A stretch of DNA of 64,000 bases from G963675935 sp963803125 (lineage in GTDB: Bacteria > Planctomycetota > Planctomycetia > Pirellulales > Thermoguttaceae): the NCBI GenBank assembly GCA_963803125.1, contig CAWDLR010000003.1, positions 372,001 to 436,000 of the forward strand, in the 5' to 3' direction. Positions within the stretch are counted from its first letter, which is position 1. Every line of letters begins with the position of its first letter. The position numbers and the translations under genes are program-made. This document shows positions 1 through 9,149 of the stretch, in pieces. The notes under the pieces are model-generated. The model was given only the letters and a program-made list of their open reading frames with translations. It was not told where the DNA came from and did no database searches.

Positions 1-2977
1 CGCACGCGCGTTTGATCCGCGGCTCGCCGCCGAGGTTCAGCCGCGAATCCATCGCCAACAGCACCGCCCGCTGCCAGGCGTCGGCAGCGGTCGTATTGGG
101 AAGCTCCTGGATGAACTCGCGCACCAGATCGAAGCTGGTCTGTCCGCCGGTGCGCCAGCGGCTCAACAGCAGCGTCCGCCCGCCGTTGGCCATCAGTCCG
201 CAGACGGCGAGAAAAACTTCGTTGCCAGGGGCACCGCGGTGCAGGCGTTTCAGGCCGTCCTCGGCGGCGGTGTGGAAACCGGGGAGGATGACCACCTCGG
301 GCCCGCCCCAGGGCAATGCCAGCCAATCGGCCAGCGTGGCGCCGAGCTTGCTCTTGTCCAACGGCGCCAAGACCCAACCGTAGGGATCCTGATCGGAGAG
401 GACCAGGTCGTCGAAGACGATCAGGCGGTGAAAGAGCGCGCCGTAGATCGCGGAGGCGGCAGGGGCGGGGGGATGAAGCGCCACGGCGTTGGGCACCACG
501 CCGGCAAGCTGCTCGAAGGCCGCCTTGGCCGGGTTGTCGCCGCCGCGGGCATAGGACTTGCCCAGCACCACCGCCGTGTTGCCCCGCGGCGTGTGCGCCG
601 GCTCGGACGAAACGCAAAGTGAAAGCGTGGGGGCGTAGCGTATGTGAAACCGCGAAATCAACGACTGCGGCTGCCCGTCAACCGTCACTTGCAGCACCTC
701 GAAGGGCAGATACCAGAGCACGCCGTCGGGCACCACGATCAGCTCGTCGAACGTCTGGCTGAAATCGGCGGGCGAATCCTTCAAGAGCGTGGCCAACACC
801 TGCTTGCCGGACTGCCGCCACTTCTCGCCGGAGAGGTCCTTGACGGACATCTCGTAGGTCTGCCCAAACTGGCCCATGTCGCGGAAGAGCGCCTGCATTT
901 GCCGCTGCAACGTCGCCGCCGAGGCGACGACCCGCCACGACTTGCAGCGCTCGCTGTCCAACAGGAACCCGTAGAGCCGCCCTTTGCTGGCGAAGAAGTC
1001 GAGCACGGCGCGTTTCTTGGGGAGCAATTGCTGCACCTCGCTCAGGCTGCGCAACGGCGGGAAGACCAGGTCGGCCGGCTCGCGCCGCAGGGCGATTTCA
1101 CGCAGGATCGCCTCCTGCTCGACGCCGATGGCCGCCAAATCGGCCAACTGACTGGCCTGCTGCCGCGCCACTCTCTGATCTTCGGCCGCCAGCGGCAGTT
1201 TATCGAGCGCCGCGCGGATCGCCTGCGAGCGGCGCGAGAGCCGGTCGTACGCGGGGTAACGGGCCAGCAGGTCCTGCCGCTCGAGCACGGCCTGCTGCGA
1301 GAGCCGCGCCGGCGGGGCTTCGAGAATCCAGCGCAGCGATTCCAGCCGGCCGCCGAACTCCAGCGAATTGAAGAACCGCCTTCGCCGCGTGCGCTCGGCG
1401 ACGTCGATCGAGTTTTGCACGTCGCGGATGCCCTGCCGCTCGATGGTCGCTTCGAACCAATGATCCATGGCCGCCGGCTGCGGGGTGCTGAGCGCGGCCA
1501 GCGCCTCCATCGGATTGAAGCCCCAATCGCCGGGGCGCGGATCGCGGAGCACCTCGCCGAACAGCTCGAGGGCGGACCGCGGGGTGACGTCGCCGTTGAC
1601 GAAGAGTTGGTCGGCCAAGCCGATCTGGAAGAGCCAGAGCGAACCGTGCCGCATGTAGTTCATCGCGTCGGACAGGCTGTTGTTTCCTTCGGAAATCTGC
1701 TTCTGCTGGTAGGCCACCAGGGCCTTGAGGTAGTTGTAGCGGGCGCCGATCTGGCCCGTGCCCATCTTCCGCTTGGCGATCGTGAAGCGGGCCTCGTCGA
1801 GCATGGCGGCGGCCTGGCGGGTCTCGCCGAGCACGGCGAAGTTCTCGGCGGCACAGAGGCACAACGAGGCCCGCACTTGCCGCGGCGCCTTGGTCTTCGC
1901 CCAGACGACCGCCGTCTCCAAGGGCGGATAGAGCCCCTTGCGGTTCGCCATCAAGTGCGTGACCGTGCCGTAGCGGAACGCCTCTTCGAGCACGCCATAA
2001 TCGGGGAACGGGGGGTAGGAGGAGTAGGAGTTCATGGCGGCGTAGGTCGCCTCCTCGAATAGCTTCGCCGCGGCGGCGAACTCACCGCTCTTCAGCGCCA
2101 ACCGTCCCAACTCCAAAAGCATGACGCAGGTCATCGGATGGTCGAACTCTCCGCCGGCCACCTCGGCGCGACGCAAATACGGGATGGCCTGCTGATCGCG
2201 TCCGCTGGCCAGCAGCGCCAGGCCGCGCTCGGCGTCGATCCACGCGCCCGACCAGTGGTTGGGCAATCCGATCGGCCGATTGAGCGTGGCGGCCAGATCG
2301 CTGGCGAGCTGATCGTACTTGGCGACCGGCCCGAGCAGCTCCGCCCGCCGCCGCAGCGCCAAGGTCGTGCAGCGGATGATCTCGTGCGGCGTGATCGGAT
2401 AGCCGAAGGGCTGCTGCACCATGCTGCCCACCTTGGCCGACATATTGAGGTCGGTGAACGACTGGATGATCGACTCGTTCTCGCGGTAGTGGCCCAACTT
2501 GGCCCCGCGCGTGGACGCGCCCCAGGGAACGAGCTTCCGCGCCGCGGGCTGGGCCGGCCGGATCGACGCCTCGAACTGCACCTTCATCATCCAGTCGGGA
2601 AACCGCTTCACCAGTTGCAGGGCGTTGGAATAGTGGAACAGCGCCTGGTCCAAGAAGCCCATCTGATAGTAACATTCGCCGCACATCGTCTCATAGCAGA
2701 TCGAGTCGATCCAGAGCGACTGCGTCGTCTTGATCGCGCCGCGGAGATCGGATTCGAACCCCTTGAGCGCCGTGGCGTAGTCGCCGTCGTAAAAGGGGAT
2801 GAAGCTCCTGTAGTACATCGTCGTGGGCGTCATTTTCCCGTAGGATCGCACCGGCTGCGCGGTTGTCGAGCGGGAAATCGCCGGCGTAGTCGTCGAGCGT
2901 TGCGTCGGCGTCGCGGCCGGCGACGGACCGCCAAGCGCGGCGGCGACAAGAGACGCCGCCAGCAGACTTCGGATCAT
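1..2977 (-). CDS. Secreted TPR and CHAT-domain protein, C-terminus beyond window
   Basis: The frame is open from an ATG at 2977 to the window edge (992 codons visible). The ATG follows an AAAGGAGC ribosome site. Residues 1-22 look like a signal peptide. The next roughly 550 residues are helical and TPR-like (for example YYQMGFLDQALFHYSNAL). From about residue 640 the protein matches CHAT caspase-like domains: a VLDFFASKGRLYGFLL strand, the LWYLPFEVL core near residue 750, a candidate catalytic His902 in PGFHTAAEDG and Cys926 in FLAVCGLMANG, then LLLSRWRTGGQTSFDLVREF. CHAT proteins are cysteine-peptidase relatives. The export signal suggests a periplasmic role, and the substrate is unknown. 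No CRISPR or gasdermin gene lies nearby. Confidence 0.85.
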   Translation of the reverse strand, partial: MIRSLLAASLVAAALGGPSPAATPTQRSTTTPAISRSTTAQPVRSYGKMTPTTMYYRSFIPFYDGDYATALKGFESDLRGAIKTTQSLWIDSICYETMCGECYYQMGFLDQALFHYSNALQLVKRFPDWMMKVQFEASIRPAQPAARKLVPWGASTRGAKLGHYRENESIIQSFTDLNMSAKVGSMVQQPFGYPITPHEIIRCTTLALRRRAELLGPVAKYDQLASDLAATLNRPIGLPNHWSGAWIDAERGLALLASGRDQQAIPYLRRAEVAGGEFDHPMTCVMLLELGRLALKSGEFAAAAKLFEEATYAAMNSYSSYPPFPDYGVLEEAFRYGTVTHLMANRKGLYPPLETAVVWAKTKAPRQVRASLCLCAAENFAVLGETRQAAAMLDEARFTIAKRKMGTGQIGARYNYLKALVAYQQKQISEGNNSLSDAMNYMRHGSLWLFQIGLADQLFVNGDVTPRSALELFGEVLRDPRPGDWGFNPMEALAALSTPQPAAMDHWFEATIERQGIRDVQNSIDVAERTRRRRFFNSLEFGGRLESLRWILEAPPARLSQQAVLERQDLLARYPAYDRLSRRSQAIRAALDKLPLAAEDQRVARQQASQLADLAAIGVEQEAILREIALRREPADLVFPPLRSLSEVQQLLPKKRAVLDFFASKGRLYGFLLDSERCKSWRVVASAATLQRQMQALFRDMGQFGQTYEMSVKDLSGEKWRQSGKQVLATLLKDSPADFSQTFDELIVVPDGVLWYLPFEVLQVTVDGQPQSLISRFHIRYAPTLSLCVSSEPAHTPRGNTAVVLGKSYARGGDNPAKAAFEQLAGVVPNAVALHPPAPAASAIYGALFHRLIVFDDLVLSDQDPYGWVLAPLDKSKLGATLADWLALPWGGPEVVILPGFHTAAEDGLKRLHRGAPGNEVFLAVCGLMANGGRTLLLSRWRTGGQTSFDLVREFIQELPNTTAADAWQRAVLLAMDSRLNLGGEPRIKRAC

Positions 2978-3430
2978 AGCCTTGCTCCTTTGTTTCCCGA
3001 ACGCCACGCCCGCCAACACCCTTTGATCTTACGTTCTCGCCGCCCGGTTTGCCAGCAAGAGACAGCAAGAGGTCGTCGGAAGAGCGCCAGACCGTCCTCT
3101 TCGCCTTTTGGGGAACATTGGGAAGGTGGTCAGCACCCAGCTTTCGGCGGTCAGCCGAACGACCGTCACTGGTGCCGGGGATTTCACCATCACAAAGTGG
3201 GGTGAGACGACCGTTGCCCCTTCGAAAAGATTGGAGCTGATCGCCGACCGCTGGTAGCCGCGAGGGCTTTTCGACCACGTTTCTTGGTCGGCAAATCGCG
3301 GCGATGTTAAACGGGGCGCTATGCGGTGAGATTGTGGGACTTTCCGCAAAAACCGATTCTACCGCATGTAGCGGCCGATGTTGATGATTGACCCGACTAC
3401 TCAGACCCTCTCTTCCGAAGGAGATAGGAG
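2978..3430. other. Intergenic region between divergent genes
   Basis: This 450-bp gap separates the leftward CHAT gene from the rightward beta-barrel gene, so it must hold both promoters. Overlapping frames here are compositional and do not look like proteins. An AAGGAGATAGGAG ribosome site lies at its right end, just before the ATG at 3431. Confidence 0.5.
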
Positions 3431-4606
3431 ATGCGTGTTCTTGTACCGACGACGATTCTGATGCTCGCGATGGCACTGCCGGCGATGGGCGAAGCGGTGC
3501 CGAAGACACAAACGCCCGAGATTGTCGAAAGGCCGCCGGCCGCGAGCAATATGCCCGACAAGGTGGCCGTGCCCGATCAGGCCCGCGGGTATCAGCAAGC
3601 TGCTGGCCCCTGCGAAATCGCCGGACCTTGCCAGCCGTGCGAGCCTTGCGGACCCTGTGCGCCTTGCGGACCGGCGCAAGCCGACGAAGGCCCGGGCCTG
3701 TTGGGCTCGGTTTTCGGCCGCTTCCTCTGTCCCGGCCAGGACGATCCGCATTGGGATTTCAGCGCTGACGCGGTCGCGCTGCAGCGATCGAGTGCCCGCG
3801 GACAGCCGTTGTTTACCGGGGTTGCCACGATCGCCGCCCCGCCGACGCTGCTGAGTGGAAGCGATCTGAACTTTCCCACCGCTTTGGGATTCCAGCTCGA
3901 CGCCGTTCGCCGCAGCCCGTGCGGCTGGGAGTGGGAAATTGGATATTTCCAGGTCGACGGTTTTAACGCCAACTCGACGGTGCCGGGCGATTCGTTCCTG
4001 GTAACCAGTTCTGACGGCGCGGGTTTCGGCGTGACCGACGGCGAGGCCCATTACCGGTCGGCGATCCACTTGGCCGAGCTCAATCTACGCCGGCAATGGG
4101 GCGAGGCGTTGACGCTGTTGGTCGGCTTCCGTACGGGTGAGTTGGACGAGCTCTACACCGCCTACGGCTTCGACGCTAACGGAGGGTTGGCGGGCAGTCT
4201 GAACGCCAACACCTACAACCATCTCTACGGCTTCCAAACGGGCGCCATCTATGAGTTTTACAACATGGGCGGCCCGCTGCGGATCAGCGCCACGTGCAAG
4301 GCCGGTATCTACGGCAACTCGGCCATCCAGAGCACTCGCGTGATCGAAACCGGAGTCAGCGACGACGAACTGGCGGCTCATCGCAACCAGGCGGCGTTCA
4401 TGGGCGAGGCCGGCGCCGTGGCCAACTATGACGTAAGTTGCCACCTGTCGTTCCGTGCGTTTTGCACCGCGATGTGGATCGAGGGAGTGGCCCTGGCGCC
4501 CGAGCAGATCGGCGCCAACGACTTCACCACGCTCACGCCGGGAATCGACACCCACGGCGGCATCTTCTACTACGGCGGCGGACTTGGCGCGGAACTGAAG
4601 TTCTAG
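3431..4606 (+). CDS. BBP7-like outer-membrane beta-barrel protein
   Basis: This is a 391-residue secreted protein. A strong AAGGAGATAGGAG ribosome site precedes the ATG. Residues 1-20 form a signal peptide ending at AMG. Residues 60-85 are a Cys-Pro stretch (PCQPCEPCGPCAPCGP) common in planctomycete wall or outer-membrane proteins. The rest alternates aromatic and polar residues in short strands (WEWEIGYFQVDGF, HLYGFQTGAIYEFYNM, GGIFYYGGGLGAELKF) and ends in the terminal Phe expected for a BAM substrate. This fits the planctomycete BBP7 putative porin family. It lies alone, divergent from the CHAT gene. No substrate can be inferred. Confidence 0.75.
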   Translation: MRVLVPTTILMLAMALPAMGEAVPKTQTPEIVERPPAASNMPDKVAVPDQARGYQQAAGPCEIAGPCQPCEPCGPCAPCGPAQADEGPGLLGSVFGRFLCPGQDDPHWDFSADAVALQRSSARGQPLFTGVATIAAPPTLLSGSDLNFPTALGFQLDAVRRSPCGWEWEIGYFQVDGFNANSTVPGDSFLVTSSDGAGFGVTDGEAHYRSAIHLAELNLRRQWGEALTLLVGFRTGELDELYTAYGFDANGGLAGSLNANTYNHLYGFQTGAIYEFYNMGGPLRISATCKAGIYGNSAIQSTRVIETGVSDDELAAHRNQAAFMGEAGAVANYDVSCHLSFRAFCTAMWIEGVALAPEQIGANDFTTLTPGIDTHGGIFYYGGGLGAELKF

Positions 4607-4630
4607 TTTGCGATAGTAGTGTGCAACAGT

Positions 4631-4695
4631 CGGGCAGACATTCGTGTCTGCCGCGGAAGACGCCGCTCGGCTGGCAGACAGGAATGTCTGCCCCA
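4631..4695. repeat. Palindromic repeat, GGGCAGACATT family
   Basis: Arms GGGCAGACATTCGTGTCTGCC (minus its last base, positions 4632 on) and GGCAGACAGGAATGTCTGCC (to about 4693) are inverted around a 15-20 nt GC spacer, and each arm is itself a small hairpin. A close copy lies inside a gene at 41133-41200. Confidence 0.85.
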
Positions 4696-4849
4696 CCGGA
4701 CAGGCGCGGATGAGATAGGCGTTGGGGCAGTAGTTCGATTGACGTGAAGGCGACAATCGCGCACTCGCAGGGGCGGCAGGCATACTGCCGCCCCTTCTTC
4801 ATTCTAGCGGCGGCAATTACCCCGACGATCGCTTCCCTACGGGGCGCGG

Positions 4850-5419
4850 CTAAACGTCAGACGGGCCGGGGTTGCACGGCCGTCCTTGCCCCATTTGACG
4901 CTGCTGGATTCCGAGCAATTCCACGAGCGGCCGGGCGAACTTGCGAAACTCCGCGGCCGGCATGGCCCAGGTGTCCCAACGCGGCGAGATCGGCCGGGCG
5001 TGGCCGGCGTAATCCGCCAGCGGCACGGCCACGAAGCCGTAGAGATTGTCGCGGAACTCGAACAGTTCTTCGGCCGGCAGCGGCGCCCGATCGCCCAACA
5101 CGTCGTAGGCGAAAACGAACAGCCCGCGGAACCCCGGCCCAAAGAGCGTCTCCCACTGCGCCAGACTCCGCAGGTCGTCGCGGGTGGACCAGTTCTTCCA
5201 GTATTGCTTCTGCACGTCGCCCGAGGGAAACCGTCTTCCCTTCACGTCGACCAGCCACGTCTTCTGCTCGGGGGCGGAGACGATGAAGTCGAGGCTCTTG
5301 ATCGAGGCCCCGTTGCTCATCAGGCTCCGCTTCGCCTCATCAACCGCGACGTAGGGCACGCCGCGGCGACGCAAGAACTCCTCGAACGCCGCTTCGTAAT
5401 GGTTGTCGCGATTGGCCAT
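4850..5419 (-). CDS. HYExAFE family protein, possible PD-(D/E)XK nuclease fold
   Basis: This 189-residue protein starts at the ATG at 5419 (MANRDNHYEAAFEEF). The upstream in-frame codons look non-native. The HYEAAFE signature is at residues 7-13. It is followed by SLDFIV (near 44) and LVDVKGR (near 56-62). The order E, D, D-x-K is that of PD-(D/E)XK nucleases, but this fold assignment is an inference; the family has no established function that I know. The gene lies 31 nt after the EcoRI-like nuclease gene on the same strand and could be co-transcribed with the restriction-modification system. HYExAFE proteins also occur in planctomycetes without such neighbours, so the link may be chance. 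Confidence 0.75.
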   Translation of the reverse strand: MANRDNHYEAAFEEFLRRRGVPYVAVDEAKRSLMSNGASIKSLDFIVSAPEQKTWLVDVKGRRFPSGDVQKQYWKNWSTRDDLRSLAQWETLFGPGFRGLFVFAYDVLGDRAPLPAEELFEFRDNLYGFVAVPLADYAGHARPISPRWDTWAMPAAEFRKFARPLVELLGIQQRQMGQGRPCNPGPSDV

Positions 5420-5450
5420 GACTCGGCCCGTGAGAGAATCTGTAAGAGTG

Positions 5451-6164
5451 CTATTCTTTGAGAAAGTGCTCTTTACTGTACTTGGCAAAATAGTACAGCA
5501 CGCTTCGCTTGGCGATATCCTCCATGATCGCGGCCATCTCTTCTACTGTCCATTTCTTTTCCCGGAAATAAAAACTCCCGCGATCAAACCGCCCTACCTC
5601 CTGCTCAAACAGGTACGTCTTGTTAAGGTGGCCAAACATCGCAATTGTCGTGACGCGATCGAGGATCGACGAATCTGGTGCGAAGTCACATCCGTACCCA
5701 AAACACACAAAAGGGAAAATGTTCTCTCGCATTAGGGCTGTCCTGAGTCCAATCACATTCTTGCCCAGCCGTTCAATTGCATTGCCCTTCGCCTGCTTCT
5801 CGAGCCCTTCGCTTCGGCGCAGGTCGTTAGTACCCTGGTTTTTCGCTTCCGATATCAAGATTGGATACGTTATCGGGTCGGGGGTTGTCGCCTGTAGGAA
5901 GAGGATACCGCCATCCGGTCGGATCGAACTCGTCTTGAAATGATAGTGGAAATCCACGTCGGGAAACGAATGGTTCAGTTCTTGGACGATCTTATGCAGG
6001 GGCCACGTGCTTTCGTGCGCGAGCACCAAAGTCTCCCCATACTCCTTACGAAGTGTTCGCTCCACCAGAGACAACGCTTGAATGATGTCGGATTCCTGTT
6101 TCTTTGAAGTCGCATTGATGACCGTTCCCTTGCGAAGTCGTCGGAGATCGTGCTTTCCCGCCAT
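5451..6164 (-). CDS. Type II restriction endonuclease, EcoRI family
   Basis: This 237-residue protein is close in length to EcoRI (277). It aligns through the EcoRI core: SSIRPDGG (residues 79-86, Asp84 matching EcoRI Asp91), ISEAKNQG (Glu106 and Lys108 matching Glu111 and Lys113), and GNAIERLGKN (127-136), the EcoRI helix that carries recognition residues Asn141 and Arg145. The PD...(E)xK catalytic set is complete. It should cut double-stranded DNA in a Mg-dependent way. Recognition of GAATTC or a related site is inferred from the conserved GNAIER segment and is not proven. It starts 15 nt after the methylase stop, so the two form an operon. Confidence 0.9.
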   Translation of the reverse strand: MAGKHDLRRLRKGTVINATSKKQESDIIQALSLVERTLRKEYGETLVLAHESTWPLHKIVQELNHSFPDVDFHYHFKTSSIRPDGGILFLQATTPDPITYPILISEAKNQGTNDLRRSEGLEKQAKGNAIERLGKNVIGLRTALMRENIFPFVCFGYGCDFAPDSSILDRVTTIAMFGHLNKTYLFEQEVGRFDRGSFYFREKKWTVEEMAAIMEDIAKRSVLYYFAKYSKEHFLKE

Positions 6165-6179
6165 CGTTCCGTCCCTTCC

Positions 6180-7454
6180 TCAGAACAAACTCATTTGTTT
6201 CTCATCCGATTCTCGACACTCGGGATGAGTATTGAGTACAGCCGTCTCAAGCTTCATGATCTTGTCGTTCAATTCATCCGCCCCCACATCGCTCCTTCGG
6301 TGCCTGTCAAGCACCAATACAAACTCAACATTCATCGGTTTTGTTGAAAAGCGTTGTGAGCTAACACGATACCGCTTGTAGCCCTGCATTACCACGGAAA
6401 CGTGTCCGCTATTCACGTTGCTTTTCAGCATGTCTTCCAAGGGAATCGTACCGTCCGTGCTGTAGCTCGTAAGAATAAATCTGGCGTTAATGGCCCCTAT
6501 CAGCCGTCGATAGGCCGAGCTGGCTTCTTCCTTGTAGTTGTAGGCGCTGCGGCGCTGCGTGCGCCAATCGAGGCGGATCGCAGACTTCGTTCCGCGGGTG
6601 ATCTGCTTGGTCAATTCGGGCTTATCCCACAATACAACGCTGTTGAGCACATGATAGTTGCTGCCATAAGGGTGCTGATTGTACGGCGGATCGAGATACG
6701 CAATTGCGACCTCTTCCGACGCGAGCCGCTCGGCCAGCGTCTGCGAATCCTCGCGGAAAACGAGGTTCTGCTGCCCGTTGTCGTGAAACACCGGCGCGTC
6801 GAGATGCAGATCGGTGGCAATGCGATAGAGGGCCGTCTTCGTCTGTCCGCCCCAGCCGTTGTGAAAGCCCTTGAACACGCCGCTCGTGTTACTCCGGTAG
6901 CACGCCTGATAGACAAGCGGCGCCAACAGACAACCCTCTTCGGCGTCGCTCAGCCGACCGCCTTCCTTCCAGGCGGCGATTTGCTCGCGGATGGCGTCGA
7001 TCCGCATCCCGTTCTTGCGCATATAAAACATGCGGTCGGCGCGAATATCGTAATTCGCGTCGTCACGCGGGCAGAGATGTTCCGTGACCCACCCGACTTT
7101 CGGCGGCAGCCGATTCAAATGGTCGATCGCTTGTTCATAGCCGCCGAGTGATGCAAAAACGGGCGGCTGGTTACAGGCAATATAGCAATTGTTGATTACC
7201 TGGGTGTAAGGTTCCCAATCGTTGGAAATGACGCGATAGCCGAGCAGTTTTGCCATCCGCGACACAACGCCACTGCCGGCGAACAGATCGAGAAACGTCC
7301 CCGTTTTTGCGGAAGATTGCGGAATCGCCTGGTCGATCAGCTTGAGCAGCTTACGCTTGTTGCCGATGTACGGGATCAGTTGATTAAAAAGGTACTCGAC
7401 CGTTCGTACCGCTGAATGATGCTTCCTGTCGTAGACCACCCGATGCACACTCAT
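6180..7454 (-). CDS. Adenine-specific DNA methyltransferase, D12 (alpha) class
   Basis: This 424-residue protein starts at an ATG after a GGAGGGAGCC ribosome site. Motif X is at 28-37 (PYIGNKRKLL), AdoMet-binding motif I at 55-62 (DLFAGSG), and catalytic motif IV DPPYNQHPYG at 255-264. The segment between I and IV is the likely target-recognition region. The order X, I, target domain, IV defines alpha-group Dam-like methylases. It is expected to modify the adenine of the site cut by the nuclease encoded directly downstream. It is longer than Dam (about 270), mostly through residues 100-240. The pairing with an EcoRI-type nuclease is notable because M.EcoRI itself is a different methylase type. 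Confidence 0.9.
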   Translation of the reverse strand: MSVHRVVYDRKHHSAVRTVEYLFNQLIPYIGNKRKLLKLIDQAIPQSSAKTGTFLDLFAGSGVVSRMAKLLGYRVISNDWEPYTQVINNCYIACNQPPVFASLGGYEQAIDHLNRLPPKVGWVTEHLCPRDDANYDIRADRMFYMRKNGMRIDAIREQIAAWKEGGRLSDAEEGCLLAPLVYQACYRSNTSGVFKGFHNGWGGQTKTALYRIATDLHLDAPVFHDNGQQNLVFREDSQTLAERLASEEVAIAYLDPPYNQHPYGSNYHVLNSVVLWDKPELTKQITRGTKSAIRLDWRTQRRSAYNYKEEASSAYRRLIGAINARFILTSYSTDGTIPLEDMLKSNVNSGHVSVVMQGYKRYRVSSQRFSTKPMNVEFVLVLDRHRRSDVGADELNDKIMKLETAVLNTHPECRESDEKQMSLF

Positions 7455-7520
7455 TGGCTCCCTCCAGCAACCTGTAATTCCATTGTATCATCCTAAAGAT
7501 GATTAGCTACCCTCTGGCGT

Positions 7521-8870
7521 CTACTCGGCTACCGACAATATCCCCTTCACCGCTGCAATTACCCCGGCTACGTTGTCGGCCAGGGGCACGTCCCGCTTCT
7601 CGCCGCTCTGCAGGTCCTTAACCTGGCAAACGCCGCGTTGAAATTCGTCGCCGCCGGCGATCAGGGCGACGCGGAAGCCGCGGCGGTCGGCGTATTTGAG
7701 CTGCTGGCCGAGCTTCTTCGGCTCGGGAAAGACCTCGACGCCGATGCCCGCCGCACGCAACGCGGCTGCCAGGCGGAGATAGTCGTGCAGGCGGTCCTTG
7801 TCGAAAAACGGGATGAGCACGGGGGCGGGGGTCGCGATCTTCTCGACCATGCCCAGCTCTTCCATCGCCGCCAGCAGCCGGTCGAGTCCGAGCGAGGCGC
7901 CAATGCCCGGCAACTCTTGCGAAGTAAACAGGCCCGCCAGATTGTCGTATCGGCCGCCGGAGCAGACGCTGCCGATGCCGGGCAAAGCGTCGAGAAAGGT
8001 CTCGAAGATCGTGCCGGTGTAGTAATCCAATCCGCGGGCGATCGACAGATCGAGCCGCACCCGCTCGCGCGGCACTCCGGCGGCGGCCACCGCGTCGAGC
8101 ACCTCCTTGAGTTTCGCCACGCCGGCAAGTCCGATTTCGCTGCCGGCCACCAAAGGTTCGACCTGGCGAATCATCTCATCGTTGCCGCCGGCGATTTCGG
8201 AGAGTTGCAGCACCTGCCCGGCCTGTTCCTCCGTCGCGCCGGCCGTCGAAATCATCTCCGCGGCGACGGCCGTCGGGCCGATCTTACCCAGTTTGTCGAG
8301 CGCCCGCAGAATGGCTGTCGAGCGATCGGCAAGCCCAAGCCGTTCGAGAAGCCCGGAGAGTACCATGCGGTTGTTGATGCGGATGGTAAAATCGCTAAAG
8401 CCGATCGCGCGGAACAGATCGTGGATGACCAGTGTGGTTTCGATATCCGCGGCGATCGAGCGGGTGCCGATGGTGTCGAAATCGCACTGCATGAACTCGC
8501 GGTAACGGCCGCGCTGCGTGTTTTCGCCTCGCCACACCGCGGCGATGTGGTATCGCTTGAAGGGGACGCCCAGCTCGTTGGCGTGTTGGGCGACAAAGCG
8601 GGCCAGCGGCACCGTCAAGTCGAACCGCAGGCCGACCCAGCGGCCGCCGTGATCCTCGAACTTGTAGAGTTGCTTGTCGGTCTCCTCGCTCCCCTTGCCG
8701 GCCAGGATCTCTAGGTATTCGAGCGCCGGCGTATCGATCGGGCTGAAACCGTAAGAGCGATAAACCCGGCGGGCCGTGTCGATCAGCCGCTCCCGCGGAA
8801 TCATGATCTCCGGCGGGTAATCGCGGAAGCCCTTCAACGTGCGGGGGGTGATGCGGGCAGGTTCGGTCAC
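7521..8870 (-). CDS. hisS: Histidyl-tRNA synthetase
   Basis: This 449-residue class II aminoacyl-tRNA synthetase charges tRNA-His in the cytoplasm. Motif 1 follows the N-terminal LKGFRDYPP. Motif 2 is FKRYHIAAVWRGENTQRGR with EFMQCDFD. The histidine-specific segment is LDYYTGTIFE, and motif 3 is GIGASLGLDRLL. The C-terminal anticodon-binding domain begins near 345. The start used is GTG at 8870 (MTEPARITPRTLKG), since the family begins just before the KGFRD block. No good ribosome site is visible there, so a start a few codons away is possible. It is followed on the same strand by the restriction-modification operon after 66 nt. Confidence 0.96.
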   Translation of the reverse strand: MTEPARITPRTLKGFRDYPPEIMIPRERLIDTARRVYRSYGFSPIDTPALEYLEILAGKGSEETDKQLYKFEDHGGRWVGLRFDLTVPLARFVAQHANELGVPFKRYHIAAVWRGENTQRGRYREFMQCDFDTIGTRSIAADIETTLVIHDLFRAIGFSDFTIRINNRMVLSGLLERLGLADRSTAILRALDKLGKIGPTAVAAEMISTAGATEEQAGQVLQLSEIAGGNDEMIRQVEPLVAGSEIGLAGVAKLKEVLDAVAAAGVPRERVRLDLSIARGLDYYTGTIFETFLDALPGIGSVCSGGRYDNLAGLFTSQELPGIGASLGLDRLLAAMEELGMVEKIATPAPVLIPFFDKDRLHDYLRLAAALRAAGIGVEVFPEPKKLGQQLKYADRRGFRVALIAGGDEFQRGVCQVKDLQSGEKRDVPLADNVAGVIAAVKGILSVAE

Positions 8871-9149
8871 GGGAGGGGCTAGGGGCTAGGGGTCGGGGAT
8901 TAGGGATTGGGGATTGGGGATTGGGAGCGAGGGGTGGGCGGTTCACCGCCCACTAGCGCCGCTCCGGGTCTGCACTTTCGGATGCTCTCTTGCGCGGCTG
9001 GAGCACCGCCTCGGCGTCTCCCACTAGCACGTCGCAAGACCCACAGGTCGGCATTTCAGCGTAACAAACGGGGCTGACTGGGGAAAGGGGTGCCGTCGAG
9101 CCGCATCACCCGGTATCAGTGCTTTAAGAACCTGATTCTATGAAAGAGC
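8871..9149. other. Non-coding stretch with simple repeats upstream of the IS110 element
   Basis: Between hisS and the transposase lies about 280 bp without a gene. Positions 8880-8930 are runs of a GGGGATTGGGGATT-like unit, followed by a small palindrome GTGGGCGGTTCACCGCCCAC near 8935-8954 that recurs around 55572-55591. The left end of the insertion sequence probably lies in the right half; no terminal inverted repeat is visible, as expected for IS110. Confidence 0.45.

Noticed and set aside
644..2062. Open frame of 472 codons on the plus strand
   Set aside because: Antisense to the TPR/CHAT gene; composition only, no family likeness.
2691..3509. Minus-strand frame overlapping the CHAT gene start
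   Set aside because: It is out of frame with the CHAT gene and crosses the intergenic region and the start of the beta-barrel gene; no motif.
8880..8935. Repeats near hisS as a CRISPR array
   Set aside because: Units are short G-rich runs without spacers of constant length. No cas genes are in the window.
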